A stretch of DNA of 32,044 bases from contig JAJZJZ010000013.1 of NCBI GenBank assembly GCA_021809755.1, positions 1-32,044 of the forward strand. Reading direction: 5' to 3'. Position 1 is the stretch's first letter; every line of letters starts with the position of its first letter. Positions 27,280 to 32,044 of this stretch are shown piece after piece. This stretch comes from Thermoplasmata archaeon. Its GTDB lineage: Archaea > Thermoplasmatota > Thermoplasmata > Thermoplasmatales > Thermoplasmataceae. Position numbers and translations under genes: made by a program. Under the pieces are notes generated by a model, which saw nothing but the letters and a program-made list of their open reading frames with translations, searched no databases and was not told the DNA's origin.

Positions 27280-28068
27280 TCAATATCCACTAGGCACAGG
27301 ATTGGCTCCTACCCATGGTACACCATATGGATGCCCACTGAATATTCCAAAAGCACCTGTTGTGTCTGCAACATATATTCCCTGATAACCCCCTTCCCAA
27401 TTTATAAGCCCTAAAACTTGTGCAACTGCCACTAGTGCAGCTGCCACAATTGTTGCAATTGGCCAACCAAGTCCTGCTGTTACCAATACAACTACAAAAA
27501 ACGATACTGCAGCTCCAACTTCAATCCATTTAATCAACCCATTTGTATTGTAATTATTGAAACTATAAGCCCAACCACATCCGCCACTAGAATAAGTCCC
27601 AACTGGTAAATATGAGCCACTTCCTCCGCCACCCCCCGGTGGACCCGTTATCTCGTTAGATGAAAATGACTCATTGAGCTTTCCGGTATAATACGAAAAT
27701 TTATTGTTTTCAAACGTAGTAATTTGTACTTCTCCTTTTTTAACGTTATTTTTGTATGATACAAATGAAACAAATGTACAGTTAACGAAAGTAAAAATTG
27801 TAAATCCATTTTTAAATTTATTGTGGAATTCTATGGTTAATATTGTAATATTGGTATCTCCAATTTGAATGTAAGATGTATTACACTCACAATTGTTGAA
27901 AGATTTCTCTGACTTAGAACTTGATGAAAATGGCATATATTTGTAAATATTTGCACCAGAGGTATTGATCTGAGGATTATATGAATTTGATGGTTCAAAC
28001 GCCATTCCCATGAGCAATATCACGATTACTATAGCTGTTACTTCCATTAAAACTCTTTTAAGTTTCAT
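27280..28068 (-). CDS. secreted/membrane Gly/Ala-rich protein of unknown function (bacteriocin-like character, speculative)
   Basis: The likely start is ATG 28068 (MKLKRVLMEVTAIVIVILLMGMAFEPSNS..., a signal peptide), not 28224. Asn-rich middle, GPPGGGGGSGSYLP linker, hydrophobic VGAAVSFFVVVLVTAGLGWPIATIVAAALVAVAQVLGLINW, Gly-rich tail. AAATATAAAT lies at 28091-28100, about 27 nt upstream of the ATG. Confidence 0.6.
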   Translation of the reverse strand: MKLKRVLMEVTAIVIVILLMGMAFEPSNSYNPQINTSGANIYKYMPFSSSSKSEKSFNNCECNTSYIQIGDTNITILTIEFHNKFKNGFTIFTFVNCTFVSFVSYKNNVKKGEVQITTFENNKFSYYTGKLNESFSSNEITGPPGGGGGSGSYLPVGTYSSGGCGWAYSFNNYNTNGLIKWIEVGAAVSFFVVVLVTAGLGWPIATIVAAALVAVAQVLGLINWEGGYQGIYVADTTGAFGIFSGHPYGVPWVGANPVPSGY

Positions 28069-28386
28069 ACAACCCGGCTTCTCCCCCCCCAAATATAAAT
28101 CTAACGTGAGATGAAGTAGCATTGCCTTATCTATAGGTGCAATTAAAATGTTCAATCGGTTCGAATTAATGATAGGTATATGCTCAAACATCTGATCGAA
28201 TACACACTGATAAAGCCATAACACTGATTGAGATGTAAGTCAAAGTGAATGATCAAGGATTGAGCATAGCTTTATTAATATTCAACAATTAATATATTCA
28301 AAAAATAATCTGTGTGTATATAAAAAAATCAAAAATTAAGCATATTTTCTCCTATAAGAATCCTAAAATACACCGTATTACAAAAT

Positions 28387-28470
28387 GCGGAGGGCCGGAT
28401 TCGAACCGGCGCATCCCTACGGAAACAGATCTTGAGTCTGTCGCCTTTAACCTGGCTCGGCAACCTCCGC
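28387..28470 (-). tRNA. tRNA-Leu (CAA anticodon)
   Basis: Reverse complement GCGGAGGTTGCCGAGCC...ACAGA-CTCAAGA-TCTGT...(long variable arm)...GCCGGTTCGAATCCGGC CCTCCGC. Class II tRNA. Confidence 0.95.
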
Positions 28471-28527
28471 TTAGTTACCCTGATTGTATGAGAGAATTAA
28501 ATAGTTTTATCATATGTTAACTGAAAT

Positions 28528-28755
28528 ATGTCTAATATCAAAATGAATATCACATTTACAGACGATGTAAAAATTCTTCAAAATATGAGGCTTTCAACGG
28601 GTCCAGAAGATAAGGATATGGTAAAAATAAACGAGGGAAACAATTTACTGACTTATATGTTTGAAAATGTAAAGGTTACATCTATCTATTCACTTGCAGA
28701 TGAATTATTAAAATCTTATGATGTTATAAAAAAAATAGAAAATTTAGGAGAATAA
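28528..28755 (+). CDS. Pcc1-like small protein (possible KEOPS subunit)
   Basis: 75 aa. Size and pattern (MNITFTDDVKILQNMRLSTGPEDKDM...VKVTSIYSLADELLKSYDVIKKIE) resemble the Pcc1/CTAG fold. Weak recognition. Confidence 0.45.
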   Translation: MSNIKMNITFTDDVKILQNMRLSTGPEDKDMVKINEGNNLLTYMFENVKVTSIYSLADELLKSYDVIKKIENLGE

Positions 28756-28758
28756 TAA

Positions 28759-29709
28759 TTACTCCTGTACTTCCAGACTAAGCTTCTCTGTTAATTCCTT
28801 GTACCTGTTTCTGATTGTAACTTCAGTTACACCAGCCACTTCAGCAACAGATCTTTGAGTCCTTCTCTCCTGAGTTATAATAGAGGCAATATAGATTGCC
28901 GCTGCGGCAACTCCTGTGGGACCCTTACCAGATGTTAAATCCCCATCCTGAGCCATTTTTATAATTTCGGCTGCTTTTTTTCTTGTTTCCATAGAAAGCT
29001 TAAGTCTACTGCAAAATCTATTCAGGTAATCCTCTGGTTTTGAAGGCATGATGTTTAGCTGCAGATATCTGCTCATGATTCTGTATGTCCTTCCAATTTC
29101 CTTCTTCTTAACTCTCGTTATTGCGGATATCTCATCAAGCGTCCTAGGAACATTGGTAATACGACAGGCTGCATAAAGGGAACCAGCTACCACACCTTCA
29201 ATGCTTCTTCCTCTGATCATGTTTTGTTTGACTGCTCTTCTGTAGATAACGGCCGCAGTTTCTCTAACATCGTTAGGAATGCTCAAATTCGAAGCCATTC
29301 TTTCCATTTCCTGCAAAGCTTGGGAAAGGTTTCTCTCAGCTGCGTTTGAAACCTTAATTCTTTTCTGCCACTTTCTCAATCTGTATAACTGAGCTCTGTT
29401 TCTGGTTGGTATGGATTTTCCATATGAGTCTTTGTTTTTCCAAGATATATCCGTGGACAAACCTTTGTCATGAATTGTGAATGTCATAGGAGAACCGGCT
29501 CTTGCTCTGGATTCATTCTGTTCAGAATCAAAGGCACGCCATTCAGGACCCTGGTCAATAAAGCTTTCGTCAATAACAATCCCGCAGTTGTTGCATATTA
29601 ACTCTCCTCTTTCATAATCTCTTACTAATTGGGTTGAGCCACATTCAGGACATTTTTCTATCTGTTCAAAACTTTTTTTCTTACCTTTTTCTTCTTCCAT
29701 TTGGTACAC
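28759..29709 (-). CDS. tfb: transcription initiation factor IIB (TFB), copy 1
   Basis: 316 aa. Zinc ribbon [28 protein letters not shown]-finger [10 protein letters not shown], two cyclin repeats, C-terminal [16 protein letters not shown]. Confidence 0.96.
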   Translation of the reverse strand: MYQMEEEKGKKKSFEQIEKCPECGSTQLVRDYERGELICNNCGIVIDESFIDQGPEWRAFDSEQNESRARAGSPMTFTIHDKGLSTDISWKNKDSYGKSIPTRNRAQLYRLRKWQKRIKVSNAAERNLSQALQEMERMASNLSIPNDVRETAAVIYRRAVKQNMIRGRSIEGVVAGSLYAACRITNVPRTLDEISAITRVKKKEIGRTYRIMSRYLQLNIMPSKPEDYLNRFCSRLKLSMETRKKAAEIIKMAQDGDLTSGKGPTGVAAAAIYIASIITQERRTQRSVAEVAGVTEVTIRNRYKELTEKLSLEVQE

Positions 29710-29718
29710 CCCTAAATA

Positions 29719-29931
29719 TTATAGGAACACTGCTTTAAGAGAGACTTCCTGAGAAGGCTTCTCAAGGATTGCAAGGGCGTAAGGATTTTCCACATTTCCA
29801 AGAACTCTGATAATCTTACCAATCCTTTTTCCGTTTGAATCAAAGATTTTTGAATTAATAGAAAAATTCTTAGATCCAGATATCAAAATTTCATTGGATT
29901 TGAAGTTAACTACCTTGCATTCCTCAGCCAT
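29719..29931 (-). CDS. gar1: H/ACA RNP protein Gar1-like
   Basis: 70 aa. KIFDSNGKRIGKIIRVLGNVENPYALAIL is the Gar1 beta-barrel core. Adjacent to tfb, as commonly seen in archaea. Confidence 0.8.
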   Translation of the reverse strand: MAEECKVVNFKSNEILISGSKNFSINSKIFDSNGKRIGKIIRVLGNVENPYALAILEKPSQEVSLKAVFL

Positions 29932-29933
29932 GT

Positions 29934-29970
29934 ATATTAACTGAATAGTTAATATGTATTTAAACTATTC
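29934..29970 (-). promoter_or_regulatory. gar1-tfb promoter with overlapping inverted repeats
   Basis: Perfect 9-bp arms ATATTAACT-GAAT-AGTTAATAT (29934-29955). Second IR GAATAGTT (29943-29950) / AACTATTC (29963-29970). On the minus strand a TTTAAATA TATA-like box sits about 28 nt before the ATG. Confidence 0.6.
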
Positions 29971-30289
29971 GCAATATTATTATCACATTTCACTTTATCG
30001 ATTTAACTTTTACGTGTTTAATCCTCTAATTTTCCCTCACAGAAGCCAATAGAATCGATATTCGATATAAAGAAATAGTTATAGTGTCATTGAATTTGAT
30101 ATTCATATTCATTTGTTCGTGGAATAGTTGAATGTATTACCATCATAATCGTCCTTATAAGAATGAAGCTTCATTGAATTTAATCTAATGGAAGGAGGAA
30201 GCTTTAAAATTGATTGAATCTGTTCATTTAATAATCTTAAATGCGTTATAATTTGCACATTAGCAAAATATTATATATAACCTAAGATG

Positions 30290-30304
30290 TAGTATAAAAT
30301 ACTA
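30290..30304 (+). promoter_or_regulatory. TATA box embedded in an inverted repeat, promoter of the second tfb
   Basis: TAGTAT-AAA-ATACTA: 6-bp arms, TATAAAATA core, centre about 25 nt upstream of ATG 30322. Confidence 0.6.
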
Positions 30305-30321
30305 ACGATACTGGTGTTTTG

Positions 30322-31251
30322 ATGGACAAGGTTGAAGGCAGTGAATCTGGAAAACGATGTTCAGAATGCAATTCAGAACATCTAATAAGGGATTATGAAA
30401 GGGGAGAACTGATTTGTAACGATTGTGGAATGGTTGTAGAAGATGCGTTCATAGATCAGGGACCAGAGTGGAGAGCATTCGATACAGATCAGGACGACAA
30501 AAGATCCAGAACTGGTTCACCAATGACGTTTCTAAGTCATGATAAGGGACTTGCAACTGAAATCTCATGGGCAAACAAAGATTACTACGGGAAAAGAATA
30601 CCTCATAAGAACAGAGCCCAAATATATCGTGTGAGAAAATGGCATCAGCGAATAAGGGTAAGCAATGCTGCGGAAAGGAATCTGTCACTTGCTTTGCAAA
30701 TGATGAATGATTATGGTGCTAAAATGGGAATTCCTAAGGACATTAAGGAAACCGCCGCTCTTACATATAGAAAAGCTGTTGAAAAAAACCTCATAAGAGG
30801 AAGGAGCATTGAAAGCATTGTTTGTGCCTCAATTTATGCTGCATGTAGAATGGTAAACCTTCCAAGAACTTTAGATGAAATATCAAAGGCCTCAGAGGTA
30901 AACAAGAAGAAAGTGGGAAAGGCTTATCGTCATCTATCAAAGGAATTATCACTTAATCTGCAACCCACGACACCATTTTCCTATATAGCTCAGTTCTGCA
31001 GTAAGCTGGAGCTGGATAAACAGGCAATAATGCAAGCCGAAGAAATTGTTAGGAAATCCAATGACATGGGTATCTCATCTGGAAAAGGACCCACTGGAAT
31101 AGCTGCAGCTTCAATCTATATTGCGTCTGTTCTAGTTGGAAAGCCTAGAACACAAAAGGAAATTGCAAGGGTATCAGGAGTCACGGAAGTAACCATAAGG
31201 AATAGATACAAGGAAATAAGTAAGGTTCTCAATATACCAGGACTGGATTAA
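30322..31251 (+). CDS. tfb: transcription initiation factor IIB (TFB), copy 2
   Basis: 309 aa from ATG 30322 (the track starts at TTG 30319). [56 protein letters not shown]. Confidence 0.96.
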   Translation: MDKVEGSESGKRCSECNSEHLIRDYERGELICNDCGMVVEDAFIDQGPEWRAFDTDQDDKRSRTGSPMTFLSHDKGLATEISWANKDYYGKRIPHKNRAQIYRVRKWHQRIRVSNAAERNLSLALQMMNDYGAKMGIPKDIKETAALTYRKAVEKNLIRGRSIESIVCASIYAACRMVNLPRTLDEISKASEVNKKKVGKAYRHLSKELSLNLQPTTPFSYIAQFCSKLELDKQAIMQAEEIVRKSNDMGISSGKGPTGIAAASIYIASVLVGKPRTQKEIARVSGVTEVTIRNRYKEISKVLNIPGLD

Positions 31252-31839
31252 ATGAAGATATATGTCATAGATAACGGTGGGCAATGGACTCACCGTGAAT
31301 GGAAGGTTTTGAGGAAACTTGGAGTAGAATCGGAGATTGTCCAGAACGATGTGGATATATCGGTTCTCAGCGATGCATCAGGAATAGTATTGTCTGGAGG
31401 CGCTCCTAGTATTGTGGACGAAATGGACAAGCTTGGAATCATAGGAAATTATATTGACAGTCTGAATCTTCCTGTTTTCGGTATATGCATTGGGGCACAA
31501 TTTATCGCTCTTCATTTTGGTGGCAAGGTAGGAAGGGCCAAAGTTCCAGAATTTGGGAAAACGCAGTTGTCTTTTTTCAATCAGGGCGGTATATTTCGAG
31601 AAATCCCCGAAAAAACCATGGCATGGGAAAATCACAACGACGAAATAACTGAACTTTCACCAGAATTTGAACTGTGTGCATCTTCAAAGAACTGCAAAGT
31701 TCAGGCTTTTTACCATAAGGCAAGACCAATTTTCGGAGTTCAGTTCCATCCGGAGGTTGAGAACACAGAATTCGGCAAAGAGATGTTTGAGAATTTTATT
31801 TCTGAATGTAAGGGATTCGTTAAACAGAAGGCGCAATAG
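31252..31839 (+). CDS. guaA: GMP synthase glutamine amidotransferase subunit A (archaeal split form)
   Basis: 195 aa. Nucleophile motif VFGICIGAQ, VQFHPEVENTE, N-terminal IYVIDNGGQWTHREWKVL. Its ATG immediately follows the tfb TAA. Confidence 0.93.
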   Translation: MKIYVIDNGGQWTHREWKVLRKLGVESEIVQNDVDISVLSDASGIVLSGGAPSIVDEMDKLGIIGNYIDSLNLPVFGICIGAQFIALHFGGKVGRAKVPEFGKTQLSFFNQGGIFREIPEKTMAWENHNDEITELSPEFELCASSKNCKVQAFYHKARPIFGVQFHPEVENTEFGKEMFENFISECKGFVKQKAQ

Positions 31840-31965
31840 ACCTTGTTCAGGAAATGGAAAGCAAGTTAGAGTTCTTCTTTTGTAATTTACCAAATCATTT
31901 TTTGTTAAAGCATCAATATTCGCAAAAATTAATAATAAGCTGGGCTATATAATCAACTGTAATTT

Positions 31966-32040
31966 ATGACGAAGGAACTATACATGGAAAAATCTATGGA
32001 CAATTATATCATTGTGATAATACTAAAAGAGGGAATGTGA
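31966..32040 (+). CDS. 24-aa leader-size ORF immediately before an ATG at the window edge
   Basis: ATG ACG AAG ... GGA ATG TGA = MTKELYMEKSMDNYIIVIILKEGM*. CTATATAA lies just upstream; the next ATG is at 32042. Confidence 0.3.
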   Translation: MTKELYMEKSMDNYIIVIILKEGM

Positions 32041-32044
32041 AATG

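Noticed and set aside
28314-28520. 68-aa plus-strand ORF
   Set aside because: Runs through the tRNA-Leu gene.
30055-30181. Direct repeats TCGATAT-TCGATAT (30055-30068) and two copies of TCATTGAATTT (30087, 30171) in the tfb-tfb intergenic region
   Set aside because: Short, AT-rich, only two copies each; could easily arise by chance without a genome-wide count.
1-32044. CRISPR arrays, rRNA genes, complete IS elements
   Set aside because: No regularly spaced repeats, rRNA-like sequence or intact transposase was seen on either strand.

Overview
This window looks like chromosomal DNA of an AT-rich euryarchaeon, probably from the Thermoplasmatales. That assignment is inferred from two TFB genes, Gar1, an archaeal-type MCM, a split GMP-synthase glutaminase subunit, acid-peptidase-type S53 and apparent leaderless promoters. 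From left to right: (1) about 1-4690, minus strand: a compact plasmid- or virus-like operon built around an MCM helicase. It contains several micro-genes missing from the supplied ORF track, nearly all joined by 4-nt ATGA overlaps. Two of them encode homologous 47/50-aa CxCG-H-H-H proteins. A cluster of GTAC-centred palindromes lies between MCM and a RHH/AT-hook-like coiled-coil gene. (2) 5.0-12.4 kb: a membrane protein with an apparent frameshift, a GNAT, a DsrE-like protein, an S53 peptidase, tRNA-Gly(CCC), glutamate dehydrogenase, a methyltransferase and a flavin reductase. (3) 12.7-21.8 kb: a five-gene GlgB-GlgE-TreS-maltokinase-GlgX cluster, i.e. a trehalose-to-alpha-glucan GlgE pathway in an archaeon. 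(4) 22-28 kb: a TauE/SafE protein without a standard start codon, a 1054-aa PLD-nuclease/SF2-helicase/DUF3427 protein (candidate defence gene), and a secreted Gly/Ala-rich protein with a G8 tract in its promoter spacer. (5) 28.4-32.0 kb: tRNA-Leu(CAA), a Pcc1-like protein, divergent gar1-tfb and tfb-guaA operons with inverted repeats at both core promoters, and a leader-size ORF at the window edge. No CRISPR array, rRNA or intact transposon was seen. All calls come from reading the sequence; no database search was run.
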